Assembly (NCBI RefSeq): GCF_001590685.1
Contig: NZ_CP014616.1
Coordinates: 1,177,001-1,241,000 of the forward strand
Source: Sporosarcina psychrophila
GTDB taxonomy: Bacteria; Bacillota; Bacilli; Bacillales_A; Planococcaceae
Reading direction: 5' to 3'
Length of the DNA: 64,000 bases
A model generated the notes under the pieces. The model worked only from the letters and a program-made list of their open reading frames with translations. It was not told the DNA's origin and ran no database searches. Both the position numbers and the translations under genes were made by a program. Positions 44,339-54,011 of the stretch are shown piece by piece (position 1 is the first letter of the stretch; each line of letters opens with the position of its first letter).

Positions 44339-47300
44339 ATGAACAAATTAGATACTAGTTTAATAAAAAGAATATTTACGGCTTCTACATTTAATAAATG
44401 AGAAGCTTACCATAAAAGTGGTAGAGTACATGGTTTACAATTAAATAGTGCTAAGAATATATGGCGTGCAACAGTCTCTGGAAGCAAGTTGTATACTGTT
44501 CAAATAGAATTGAATGGTTACGACATTGATGATGATTGTAACTGTCCTGCGCATTATTCCTATGGAGAGTGTAAGCATGTTTGTGCTACGGTTTTGGCAA
44601 TTGCCGATGAACAAAACGTTGCTACTAGTAGCAAAAAGAGTGGAACGAAAAATGCAAGATATCGGCGAGCTGAAGAGTTGATTGATTACTTTGGAGAAAG
44701 TAACAATCGTTCAGAATTGAATGCAGAAGATGAGTGCTATTTGAAAGTAGAATTTCTATTGAGGGCACATACGTTAGCTAGCTATTATAGAGAAAAAGAT
44801 ATTTTTGACATTCAGATGAAAATTGGAACTAAACGATTATATATCGTCAAGGATATTCGGCAGTTATTCGATAGCATGTCACAAAACACTGACTTGCAGT
44901 TTGGCAAGCATTTTACGTATGATCCCGCATATCATGTGTTTCAAATGGAAGATTTGGCGATTATCCATAAATTAATGCAGTTTTATAAAACTGAAACCAT
45001 CTATGATACGAGTACTTGGGGAGGTAACGGTAGGTCAGGAAAAGATATAGTCATACCTCCATACGCGGTAGATGAGTTACTTGCTACCTTGCAACATCAA
45101 AATTGTGTTTTTCAGCAAGAAGATTTCGTTTATGGACAACTGCAAATTGTAGACGAAGATCTTCCTTTCTCCTTTTCGCTTGAAAATGGCAAGTCCAAAG
45201 AATTTCAATTGAAAGTAAGCGGACATGTAGATGGGGAATATTTTAAAACCTATGGCTGGTATGCATATAAAGGGAAATTACATAAACTATCGGGTGAACA
45301 GCAACGGGCATTACAACTATTCGTTCCATTAATTAAAAGTGGAGGAAGTCCAATTATCCCGATATCAGCTGAACAAGTTGGGACATTTGTTTCACAAGCC
45401 ATGCCAAAGCTAAAGAAAATTGGCAAGGTTCAAGTAGCCAAGACTGTTTCATCGATCATTATGAATCCTCCACTACGGGTGAAGATGTTTGTGGAAGGGA
45501 CTAGTGATCGTATCGAGGTGAAGGTAGAGTATCAATACGATTCGATTGTCATTAACCCGATTGCCCAAAGTGAGACCGATGCTAATGAGGAACAAACGAT
45601 ATTAATCCGTGATGCAAAACAGGAACAATTATTTATGAATGCATTCGAGGATTCTTGATTGAAAGTGAGCGAGAATCAGTATTACACAGATGACGAGGAA
45701 GATATATTCGGATTTCTATACGACACATTGGCGCTACTTGAAGAGAAGGCAGACATATTTTTAGCGCCAGCCATTAAATCATTGATTCTACCTACAGAGA
45801 AAATGGCTAAAGTTGCTGTCGATATCCACTCAAGTGGGAACCTATTGGAAGTTGACTTTTCAATGGACGGAGTGGATTACGACAAGGTTCCACATATTCT
45901 CCAGTCTGTTATTGAAAAGAAACGCTATGTGCGTTTACCAACTGGAGCCTTTTTGTCACTTGATGATGAACAGTTGAAGGACGTAGCAGATCTTTATAAA
46001 GAGTTAAATGATAAATCGATTGAAATGGTAAATGGTAAAATGAACATGCCGTTATATAGAGGTCTGCAAATCGATGAGCGCTTAACGCAGTTGGACAAAC
46101 AGAACCGGAAATTCGGGAAAAGCTTCCGGCAGTTCATAAGCGCCATTAAATCCCCAGAGGAAGAAGAATATGTGATACCGGACACACTTCAAGCAAACTT
46201 GCGAGATTATCAGTTGACGGGTTTTCAGTGGTTGAAGTCATTGGCACAATACCAACTGGGTGGAATTTTAGCAGATGACATGGGCTTAGGAAAGACCTTG
46301 CAATGTATTGCTTATATCCAATCTGAGAAGCAGGCTCAGTCGGGGAAGCCCGTGCTCGTAGTCGCTCCAGCATCATTGGTTTATAATTGGAAGAATGAAT
46401 TCAGTAAGTTTTCTCCTGAATTAAGGGTGGATATCGCTACTGGAACAGTTCAGGAAAGAAAGGTTATTTTGGGCCAGGATAATATTCCGGATGTATACAT
46501 TACCTCCTATCATACGTTGAGGCAGGATTTAGAGTGGTATGAGGAGCAAGAATTCCATACGCTTATTCTAGATGATGCGCAGTCGATAAAAAACTATGCA
46601 TCCAAAATTGCGCAAGCAGTAAGGGCGATAACGGCGCATAAGCGGTTTGCCTTGTCTGGGACGCCGATTGAAAATTCAGTGGACGAGTTGTGGGCGATTT
46701 TTCAAGCAATCATGCCTGGGTTTTTACATGATCAGAAAACGTTTCGTAGTTTAAAACCTGAATACATTGCTAGGATGGTTAAACCTTTTATTTTGAGAAG
46801 GTTGAAAAAGGACGTTTTGAAGGAATTACCTGACAAAATTGAAATGGTTCATTACTCAGAACTGAAGAAAGAACAGAAGGAGCTTTACCTCGGCTACTTG
46901 GACAAAATCCGCGCTGAAACAAAAGAGTCACTTGACACAGAAGGTTTAGGTAAAGGGAGAATTAAAATTTTGGCGGGACTGACAAGACTTCGACAGCTTT
47001 GTTGTCACCCCTCTTTATTCATCGAGAACTACGAAGGGCAATCTGGAAAGCTGGAAGAGCTTTTTGAGATTATTGAAAACGGACGGGAAAATGGCCGCAA
47101 AATCTTAATCTTTTCACAGTTTTCAAGCATGTTGAACATTATTAGGAAAAAACTTGTGCGAACAGGACAGAGTTGCTTCTATTTAGATGGTCAAACGCCA
47201 GCCAAGGAGCGAGTTCAACTCGTCGATGATTTTAATGAAGGATCTGAAACGATTTTTCTTATTTCATTAAGAGCGGGCGGAACGGGTCTGAATTTAACCG

Positions 47301-47554
47301 GGGCAGATACGGTTGTTCTCTATGACTTATGGTGGAATCCAGCAATCGAGGAGCAAGCGATTGGGAGGGCACATCGAATGGGGCAGAAAAATGTCGTTCA
47401 AGTTATAAAACTGATTGCCCAAGGAACAATAGAAGAAAAGATAAACGAATTGCAGCAAAGTAAAAAGGAATTAATCGATCAAGTTATTCAAACAGGCGAA
47501 ACGATGCTATCCTCGTTATCGGAAGATGATATTCGGGAGATATTATCGATTTAA
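44339..47554 (+). pseudogene. SWIM-SNF2 helicase gene interrupted by two in-frame TGA codons
   Basis: One frame of 1,071 codons runs from ATG 44339 (GGAGGG upstream) to TAA 47554, broken only by TGA at 44399-44401 (codon 21) and TGA at 45656-45658 (codon 440). Part 1 carries a SWIM zinc finger (CNC...CKH, about codons 62-75). Part 2, readable from TTG 45659 as 631 aa, is the SNF2 ATPase with Walker A ADDMGLGKT, Walker B DDAQ instead of the usual DEAQ, and motif VI QAIGRAHRMGQ. Full-length relatives of this kind in Planococcaceae are single proteins of about this size. Either two nonsense mutations or readthrough. Confidence 0.75.
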
Positions 47555-47555
47555 G

Positions 47556-47592
47556 GTTATTCAGCAGGGATTCAAACCCCTGCTGAATAAAG
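47556..47592. other. Perfect hairpin after the helicase gene
   Basis: TTATTCAGCAGGG / CCCCTGCTGAATAA with a short loop but no T-run; a weak terminator or a recombination scar. Confidence 0.5.
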
Positions 47593-47666
47593 TTGAAAAC
47601 TCTGGTGGATGTCACAGCTTTTGAATTGTGTGAGTGCACAGAATCTCGTAAATATTACATTTGAAA

Positions 47667-47822
47667 GTGGGGGACAAGCCTAAGGATATTTCCGATATTC
47701 AGAGGTTGCTTGGCATGGGAGTGGAAAACACTAAAACATTTGTTAACGATGTAAGCATTGGAAGGAATGAACCTTGTATTTGTGGAAGTGGAAAAAAGTA
47801 TAAAAAATGTTGTGGGGCATAA
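47667..47822 (+). CDS. SEC-C zinc-motif mini-protein or gene remnant
   Basis: 51 codons from GTG 47667 (53 from TTG 47661). The C-terminus [17 protein letters not shown] is a textbook SEC-C zinc motif, as found at the end of SecA and in many small DNA/RNA-related proteins. The rest ([23 protein letters not shown]) is unassigned. The start has no convincing ribosome site, so this may be the 3' remnant of a longer gene. It lies between the broken helicase and a repeat element. Confidence 0.5.
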   Translation: MGDKPKDISDIQRLLGMGVENTKTFVNDVSIGRNEPCICGSGKKYKKCCGA

Positions 47823-47875
47823 ATTTCAGATAAGCCGTGCACAGCACTAGTCATTATATGAACGACAATTGCATG

Positions 47876-48425
47876 CTATATATGTTGAATTAAAGAAGCC
47901 CACTAAATTTACTGTGGCGCTCAATAAGGAGGGAGTATTAATTCGGGGTGCGGATTGTAGAACGCTTAGCGCTATTGGGGATGCCCTACGCAGTAAGTCT
48001 GGATTAGCGCTTCGCATCCAGTATTATAGCATCGGCGACCCCTTTTCCGCGCCAGCGCTAGGATGTTCATTATCGAGAGAAATGTGATTTTGAGATGTAT
48101 ATGCCGATTGCAGATTTCATCGCAGATAATGAAAAGCTCTTTCTTACATAGTCCATCCAGCGTAGGCGCGTCTTCGTGGTAGCCGGAGCGATAAGACTGA
48201 AAGTGGTTTCCTTTCTGGCTTATCGCGGGAGGCATCCACAAAGCGCCGAAGCGGTATTAGGGGGAATCCTAATTCATTTCAAGTACAAGGGCTTTTTCAG
48301 TGGCCTCCCAAAAGCCTGTGTAAAGCGCATACGCCGCAATCATTATTCTATATAATTTCCAGCGAAGGCTACCCCTATGAGGAGCCGAGCGTTGTTGAGA
48401 GGATTCTTTATGTCAACATATATAG
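47876..48425 (+). repeat. Long noncoding element L2, copy 1, with terminal inverted repeats
   Basis: About 550 bp bounded by CTATATATGTTGAATTAAAG and CTTTATGTCAACATATATAG, which are near-perfect inverted repeats. The body 47945-48332 aligns with 61258-61700. It holds a large stem around GCGATAAG (48188) / CTTATCGC (48219), extended by CGTCTTCGTGGTAGCC / GGCATCCACAAAGCG, and a second hairpin closed by GGGGATGCC / GGCGACCCC. Short ORFs in it are not conserved. The right 80 bp resembles M1. Confidence 0.75.
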
Positions 48426-48449
48426 TAGAATCATAAAGGGGTAAATACT

Positions 48450-48974
48450 GTGAAACGTATCGCGATAGATATGGATGAAGTCATATCGCATTTTAGCGCT
48501 AAATGTCTAGAATTATTTAATGATGAATTTAACGAAAGTTATACGGACCACCATTTGCATGGCAAGAAACTCATAGAATTAGATGCTAGATTTGAAAAGA
48601 AAGTGGACCACTATTTAGCAAACGAATTATTTTTCTTGGAGTTAGACGTGATAAAAGATAGTCAAGAAGTGATAAAAGAATTAAGTGCTTGCTATGAAAT
48701 ATATATTGTAACCGCAGCAATGGAGTTTCCAGCTTCGTTAGCACCAAAATATCGCTGGTTAAAGAAACACTTCAGTTTTTTGAATGAAAAGAATTTCGTC
48801 TTTTGCGGCGATAAAAGCATAATTCTTGCAGATTATTTGATAGACGATACACCAAGTAATTTAGAAACATTTCAGGGGAAGGGCCTACTTTTCACAGCTC
48901 CACATAATGTCCATACAACCGGATATACACGATTAAACAATTGGAAAGATACCGCGGATTATTTTCTTAAGTAA
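48450..48974 (+). CDS. 5'(3')-deoxyribonucleotidase-like HAD phosphatase
   Basis: 174-aa HAD-superfamily phosphatase of the NT5C/YqfW group that removes phosphate from (deoxy)nucleoside monophosphates. Nucleophile motif IAIDMDEV with Asp7 and Asp9; motif II Thr in YIVTAAM; Lys and the DYLIDDTPSNL acidic motif complete the site. GTG start with AAAGGGG eight bases upstream, just after the L2 repeat end. Monocistronic, with terminators downstream. Confidence 0.85.
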   Translation: MKRIAIDMDEVISHFSAKCLELFNDEFNESYTDHHLHGKKLIELDARFEKKVDHYLANELFFLELDVIKDSQEVIKELSACYEIYIVTAAMEFPASLAPKYRWLKKHFSFLNEKNFVFCGDKSIILADYLIDDTPSNLETFQGKGLLFTAPHNVHTTGYTRLNNWKDTADYFLK

Positions 48975-48995
48975 ATTAGTGCGATAGAGTCAAAA

Positions 48996-49091
48996 ATAAC
49001 CCCTCATTTTCATCAAAGGAAGAGAGGGTATTGTAAATTTAAGGTATCTGGTGCTGATACAACCCTGAATTGTATTAGTACCAGATACCTT
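48996..49091 (+). terminator. Two consecutive terminator hairpins
   Basis: First ACCCCTC / GAGAGGGT (48996-49034), nearly the same sequence as the ferritin terminator. Second a long imperfect stem AAGGTATCTGGTGCTGATAC / GTATTAGTACCAGATACCTT (49041-49091) with TTTTATTTTTT. Confidence 0.75.
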
Positions 49092-49289
49092 TTATTTTTT
49101 ATTATCCTTCATCATTTGTGAACCAATCGCGCCTACTATTAAAATGATCAATGAAATGATACTGTAGTCTTTAAAAAAGGTTGTAAACGGAATATCGAGT
49201 AGTCTAAACACAAGTGTAATAATTCGTCCTACTAATAATCCTAGTCCAATCATTACCATCCAATTAAATACTTTCTCTATAAAATTCAT
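49092..49289 (-). CDS. Small two-helix membrane protein
   Basis: 65 aa with two hydrophobic segments (VFNWMVMIGLGLLVGRIITLVF and YSIISLIILIVGAIGSQMM) and a basic tail (KDNKK). AAAAGGAG precedes the ATG by nine bases. No family assigned. Monocistronic, between two unrelated units. Confidence 0.7.
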   Translation of the reverse strand: MNFIEKVFNWMVMIGLGLLVGRIITLVFRLLDIPFTTFFKDYSIISLIILIVGAIGSQMMKDNKK

Positions 49290-49387
49290 TGTAATCTCCT
49301 TTTTCTTGAGTAACTTCCTTCACACAATCGCTTTCTTCATTAACAACCTTGGTGCATCCTAAATTAACGACTATCCCAACCAGTAAA

Positions 49388-50530
49388 TCAAGTACGATAA
49401 GACAGCTTTCGCAACAAGGTCTCCGCAGGACCTCTCACATTAGCGCGACGCATGAACTCGGCGATGACTACTGAGAGGAGCCAGGTGAATAACGCGATGA
49501 CATCGCTGCCGGCTTGGCCCATATGTGCACCTAGACCGCCGGCATACGGAGCAAAAACAGCGATGAATACGACCGATTGAAAAATGTAAAAGGTCATCGA
49601 GCGCTGTCCTACTGCGGCGATAGCCATAGTGATGGGTCCTCGTTTTTCCCCAAGCTTGATGACTAACAAACCGATAAACGCCGCCCAGCCCAATCCACCT
49701 GCATAGCCAGTACCGGTGTGTAGAATAGTAGCGAACGTCTGCGCTCCAAAAGATGGATTAGTCCAATACTGTGAGGACATCAGTGCCAACGGGATTGCTC
49801 CGACAGTAGCGAGACCAATACCAATCATTGAAGTGCGCACAAGCAAGAGCCGGTGTTGCTCCGGATTATCGAGGATTCGCCGCCGTGCCGCCAAAATTCC
49901 GATAAGCATGCCAGGGACGACCTGATAGACAAGCAAAGGTGTGTAGATAATCCACTCTGGAATACGGATAGCGCTAGCGAGAAATGGGTTCTCCAGCGCT
50001 ATTGAGGAGAGGGCAGCGTCATCTACTAAGGCGTCGTAACCACGAGGCATCAATGAACCAAAGATTGCTACTAGAACAAGAAATATTCCAGCAATCCACA
50101 ACAGCTTCTTGTCTGATGCACGGAGGAATCCGACCAAGAGAAGGGTAGCCAGGCCATATAATGCGATGATATCTTCGAATAATAGTGCTACATGCAAGAA
50201 ACCGATGAGAATCATCAACCAGCCTCGCCGGCGGAACAGCTTGCGAATTGAAATCCAATCGTTACCTTTTTCCTCCTGACGGCGCATAAGCTGGACCATA
50301 CCGTAGCCAAAGAGGAGAAAGAACATAGGGAATGCACGGCCGTCAACTAAGACTTGCCGAAACAATACAACGATCTGGTCAACCTTTGTGATTTCTCGAT
50401 CGGCGGCGTATAGAAATACGTGGGCGTGTGCCAATGCGATGAACAGTAGCATAAAGCCGCGGGCAAGATCCGGAGCAAGCTTCCGATCATAATTGGAGAT
50501 AGGATTTGACTTTAGAGTAACGTTAGTCAA
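49388..50530 (-). CDS. DUF418 family (YeiB-like) membrane protein
   Basis: 380-aa protein with about ten membrane segments. It opens with the family's PDLARGFMLLFIALAHAHVF, and the C-terminal DUF418 part has VGQRSMTFYIFQSVVF. The family is suspected to act as transporters or acyltransferases. TTG start with AAGGG upstream, overlapping the end of the TetR gene, so cotranscribed and probably controlled by it. Base composition is visibly richer in G and C than its neighbours, suggesting recent acquisition. Confidence 0.83.
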   Translation of the reverse strand: MTNVTLKSNPISNYDRKLAPDLARGFMLLFIALAHAHVFLYAADREITKVDQIVVLFRQVLVDGRAFPMFFLLFGYGMVQLMRRQEEKGNDWISIRKLFRRRGWLMILIGFLHVALLFEDIIALYGLATLLLVGFLRASDKKLLWIAGIFLVLVAIFGSLMPRGYDALVDDAALSSIALENPFLASAIRIPEWIIYTPLLVYQVVPGMLIGILAARRRILDNPEQHRLLLVRTSMIGIGLATVGAIPLALMSSQYWTNPSFGAQTFATILHTGTGYAGGLGWAAFIGLLVIKLGEKRGPITMAIAAVGQRSMTFYIFQSVVFIAVFAPYAGGLGAHMGQAGSDVIALFTWLLSVVIAEFMRRANVRGPAETLLRKLSYRT

Positions 50531-51155
50531 ATTTGTTACCCTTTACTGCCTGATTAACAATTTTCACGAGCTCGCTGCTATACGTATCCAAGTCGACTTT
50601 TTTTGTTATAGCAGTGTGAGCCATATACTCTCCGATAGCTCCTTGAATCATACTGGCCATGACTACTACATTAAAAGATCCGAATTCCCCTTGTTTTTGA
50701 CCATAATGTAGTATTTGTTGTAGTTCATACATGATTTGGTCCTCTTCATCATCGCCTAATTTATAGTAGGGAATGTTATCGGGCGTTCTGGCATTAAAGA
50801 CAATTTCTATCAGAGCCGTATAACGTGTCGGATGCGTACCTTGATATGCTAAATTTGCCGCTATGAATGTATTCAGTTGCTCAAAAGCTGTATTTTCTCG
50901 ACCAACTCTCTCTAAGATATAAGATGTTGACCCTTCTACAAGATTCATCAGAAGGTGGTTCATCAAATCGTTCTTATCCGAAAAATGGTAAGAAATTAAT
51001 GCGGTACTGATGTCCGCTCTTTTAGCAATTTGAGAAAGGCTGGCTTTTAAGTATCCAATTTCATCAAGGGTTTTAATTGCTGCTTCCACAATTTGGTCAC
51101 GTCTTGCTTCTGCGATAAACGATTTTTTTCCTTCAACTTTGTTATCTTCCTTCAT
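50523..51155 (-). CDS. TetR family transcriptional regulator
   Basis: 210 aa. The N-terminal HTH is IVEAAIKTLDEIGYLKASLSQIAKRADISTALISYHFSDKNDLMNHLL, a standard TetR DNA-binding head; the C-terminal ligand domain is variable. GAGGTCATATAA precedes the ATG. Its 3' end overlaps the DUF418 gene, making that gene the likely target. A palindromic site lies upstream. Confidence 0.88.
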   Translation of the reverse strand: MKEDNKVEGKKSFIAEARRDQIVEAAIKTLDEIGYLKASLSQIAKRADISTALISYHFSDKNDLMNHLLMNLVEGSTSYILERVGRENTAFEQLNTFIAANLAYQGTHPTRYTALIEIVFNARTPDNIPYYKLGDDEEDQIMYELQQILHYGQKQGEFGSFNVVVMASMIQGAIGEYMAHTAITKKVDLDTYSSELVKIVNQAVKGNKFD

Positions 51156-51225
51156 TTATATGACCTCTATTATTTATATACATTATGATTCCTCCAAGTT
51201 AATTTGATTGTACAAACAAATTTTT

Positions 51226-51244
51226 AATTGATCACTCAATCAGA
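51226..51244 (-). promoter_or_regulatory. Candidate TetR operator
   Basis: TTGATCACTCAATCAG has TGAT...ATCA dyad symmetry in the TetR leader. Assignment by position only. Confidence 0.35.
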
Positions 51245-51381
51245 TTTTAACACGGAGAAATTTCACGGTCAATTTATTAATGAAGTATAGCGATAGATAT
51301 ATGAGGGGGTTCACTGTATATTTATCGGTAGGATGTAATGTCGTAAGTAAATAACTTTTTATTGAGAGGGAGATGAATCAA

Positions 51382-51927
51382 GTGGACAGTGTAACCCGAT
51401 CCTACTTTGAAAACCTAGAAGCAAAGGACAAAAATGTTCAATTTGAAGCGTTTAATGCTATTAATGCAGCTGTAAAAGAAGAAGTGGACTGGGCTTATGA
51501 AGTTTGGGACGAATTAAAGGAATGGCTAACAGATTCCGATAATCATCGAAGATCTAGGGGTGCTCAGTTCCTAGCTGGTCTTGCGAAAAGTGATCCAGAA
51601 AAACGTATATTAGGCGATTTTCCAGCGTTATGGGAAGTGACCAAAGATCCGAAATTTGTTACAGCCCGACATAGCTTACAGTCGATATGGAGAGTGGGCT
51701 TAGCTGGAAAGGAACAAAAACAACAAGTGATTCATCATATAGTGGAACGTTTTCAAAACGGTGTGCATGAAAAACATTACACCTTGATTCGATTTGATAT
51801 GATTCAAGGCTTGAAAAATTTATATGATGCATTAAAAGAGGAAGAAATTAAACAGATAGCAATGGGTTTGATTGAGACAGAAGAAGATATCAAATACCGT
51901 AAGAAGTATATGACTGTATGGAAATGA
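51382..51927 (+). CDS. HEAT-repeat-like helical protein
   Basis: 181 aa, wholly helical in appearance, with a spacing of Leu/Trp/Ala resembling HEAT/armadillo or AlkD-like repeats (WDELKEWLTDSDNHRRSRGAQFLAGLAKSDPEKRI). No catalytic motif. GTG 51382 is nine bases from GGGAG and is preferred; ATG 51373 abuts that site. The PhzF gene starts about 40 bases later, so the two may share a transcript. Confidence 0.65.
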   Translation: MDSVTRSYFENLEAKDKNVQFEAFNAINAAVKEEVDWAYEVWDELKEWLTDSDNHRRSRGAQFLAGLAKSDPEKRILGDFPALWEVTKDPKFVTARHSLQSIWRVGLAGKEQKQQVIHHIVERFQNGVHEKHYTLIRFDMIQGLKNLYDALKEEEIKQIAMGLIETEEDIKYRKKYMTVWK

Positions 51928-51968
51928 AGAGTGGATAATATATTTATTTTAGGTGGGAGAAATGAAGA

Positions 51969-52886
51969 GTGAAATCGATAACTATTTACCATTATGACGC
52001 ATTTAGTAAAGAGCCAAACAAAGGGAACCCTGCTGGAGTAGTGCTGAACGGGGATGATTTAACAGATTTTGAGATGCAAGAAATAGCTTACAGGGCAGGT
52101 TTCAACGAGACTGCATTTTTAGTCAATTCGAATGTGGCTGATCTTGGAATACGTTATTTTTCACCAGGACAAGAAATGGATTTATGTGGACATGGAACAA
52201 TTGCTGCTGTATATGCTTTAAAGTCTAAGAATTTATTGAATGATAAGAGTAAACTAACAATTGAAACGAAAGTAGGGATTTTACCTATCAGAATAGATTC
52301 ACAAGCGGATGGTGAGGAATACATAACTATGAAACAAGATTCCCCACAATTAAAAGACTTTAGCGGTTCGTACGAAGAATTGGCCCATTCAATCGGAATT
52401 AATAGAGATGATATAGAATCTGATTTACCCACTGTATATGGTAGTACAGGTTCATGGACATTGTTAGTTCCAATTAAGAAACTTAGCATTTTTAATAAAA
52501 TGAAAGCTAACAATGAGCTATTTCCATCCGTATTAAAAGAAATACCTAAAGCATCTATTCATCCTTTTTGTTTGGAGACGTACGATCAAAATGCAGATAT
52601 GCATGCTCGTCATTTCTCTTCACCATATTCCGGTACAATTGAAGATTCCGTTACAGGAACAGCCTCAGGAGTGATGGGTGCTTATTACGCCGAATACATA
52701 AATAGAAACTTCGAAAACCATCTACGTATTTTAGTAGAACAAGGCCATGAAATGGGAAAGGATGGTCGTGTACTAGTTAAAGTCTCGAAAAATGAAAAAA
52801 GTTATGATATTGAAATTACAGGAACTGCAGTATATGTAAAAGAGCTTGAAATAGTTTTTGTTACGAACAAACACAACAAGGTTTAG
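51969..52886 (+). CDS. PhzF family isomerase
   Basis: 305-aa protein with the diaminopimelate-epimerase-like fold. The catalytic acid of the family is Glu47 in GFNETAF. DLCGHGTIAAVYAL and the C-terminal SVTGTASGVMG are the matching loop motifs of both halves. No phenazine genes are nearby, so this is a general PhzF-like isomerase with unknown substrate. GTG start with GGTGGGAG about ten bases upstream. Confidence 0.88.
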   Translation: MKSITIYHYDAFSKEPNKGNPAGVVLNGDDLTDFEMQEIAYRAGFNETAFLVNSNVADLGIRYFSPGQEMDLCGHGTIAAVYALKSKNLLNDKSKLTIETKVGILPIRIDSQADGEEYITMKQDSPQLKDFSGSYEELAHSIGINRDDIESDLPTVYGSTGSWTLLVPIKKLSIFNKMKANNELFPSVLKEIPKASIHPFCLETYDQNADMHARHFSSPYSGTIEDSVTGTASGVMGAYYAEYINRNFENHLRILVEQGHEMGKDGRVLVKVSKNEKSYDIEITGTAVYVKELEIVFVTNKHNKV

Positions 52887-52898
52887 ATTTTTTGACAA

Positions 52899-52937
52899 AA
52901 CAAAATCTCCTCATTTAGTAACCTGAGGAGATTGTTG
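52899..52937 (-). terminator. Terminator of the MDR oxidoreductase
   Basis: AATCTCCTCA / TGAGGAGATT stem with TTTTG-TTTT on the minus strand. Confidence 0.65.
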
Positions 52938-52982
52938 AATAAGTATTTGGAAGTTGCAGGTCATGCTATTTTACATTAAATG

Positions 52983-54011
52983 TTAAAGTTTCGCGTATTC
53001 AGGATTAGCCACTTTTACGAGCTGTTTTCCCAGATTTGTTCCTTTAAATAAACCAAGGAATGCTTCTGGTGTATTTTCAAATCCTTCAACAATTGTTTCT
53101 TCATATTTCAGTTTGCCTTGCAGTAGCCATTTACCTAAGTCGGTAAACCCTCTTTCAAAATCAGTGGCAAAATCGCCTAGCGTGAAGCCTTGCATCATAG
53201 CGCTCGTCTTGATCATAGCTGATTGAATACGTGGACCTCTATCTTTTCCTTCAGCATTGTAGGAAGAAATTGATCCGCATAATGGAATACGAGCATTTCG
53301 ATTTAGCATTGTAAAAACAGCGTCTGAAACGTCGCCGCCTACATTATCGAAATAGACATCTACTCCAGCAGGTACGGAATTTTTTAAATCTGTCCAGAAA
53401 CTATCCTTTTTATAATTTACAGCTGCATCAAAGCCGAGTACATTCAATAAGTAGTCAATCTTTTCATCTGAACCTGCAATACCTACTACTTTGGCACCTT
53501 TGATTTTCGCGATTTGTCCAACTACTGATCCAACTGCCCCGGCAGCCCCAGAAACGACGACCGTTTCGCCTTCTTGGGGTTTTCCGATATCAAGCAATCC
53601 AAAATAGGCAGTTAAACCTGTCATGCCGAGAATACCTAAATGTGTTGAAATAGGTGCCATTTTAGGGTCTATTTTGCGAATTTCATTTGGAGTAGCTACG
53701 GTATATTCAGCCCAGCCAAGATTCCCAACAACGACATCACCTTGTTTAAAGGCGTCTGACTGGGATTCAACTACTTCAGCTACGACACCCCCTGAAATGA
53801 CCTTATTCAATTCAAATGGAGCAATATATGACTTGGCATCTTGCATTCTTCCACGCATGTATGGGTCAACAGATAAATAAAGCGTCCGTACTAAAATTTC
53901 ATTTACTTTTGGTGAGGGAACTGAATTCTTTACAAAGGTAAAGTCTTCTTTCGCAGGCATTCCTTTGGGACGATTTGCTAGGTGAATTTCCTGTTGTATC
54001 AATTGCTTCAT
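52983..54011 (-). CDS. yfmJ: MDR-family NADP-dependent oxidoreductase (YfmJ-like)
   Basis: 342-aa zinc-independent medium-chain reductase of the leukotriene B4 dehydrogenase/curcumin reductase group, likely reducing alpha,beta-unsaturated carbonyls with NADPH. SVDPYMRGRM near the start, the nucleotide motif VVSGAAGAVGSVVGQIAKIKGAKVVGIAGSDEK and VDVYFDNVGG are typical. Start is ATG 54011, with AAAGGAGG nine bases upstream; the longer frame has no ribosome site. Confidence 0.9.
   Translation of the reverse strand: MKQLIQQEIHLANRPKGMPAKEDFTFVKNSVPSPKVNEILVRTLYLSVDPYMRGRMQDAKSYIAPFELNKVISGGVVAEVVESQSDAFKQGDVVVGNLGWAEYTVATPNEIRKIDPKMAPISTHLGILGMTGLTAYFGLLDIGKPQEGETVVVSGAAGAVGSVVGQIAKIKGAKVVGIAGSDEKIDYLLNVLGFDAAVNYKKDSFWTDLKNSVPAGVDVYFDNVGGDVSDAVFTMLNRNARIPLCGSISSYNAEGKDRGPRIQSAMIKTSAMMQGFTLGDFATDFERGFTDLGKWLLQGKLKYEETIVEGFENTPEAFLGLFKGTNLGKQLVKVANPEYAKL

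Noticed and set aside
44339..47554. Genetic recoding of TGA as an amino acid in this organism
   Set aside because: Many other genes in the window end at TGA with normal-length products, so TGA is a stop here.
47869..48241. 72-aa and 89-aa frames inside the L2 element
   Set aside because: Not conserved as frames in the second copy at 61 kb; the region is a noncoding repeat.
49070..49091. FapR-like box TTAGTACCAGATAC
   Set aside because: Part of a terminator stem downstream of genes, with poor match in the second half-site.
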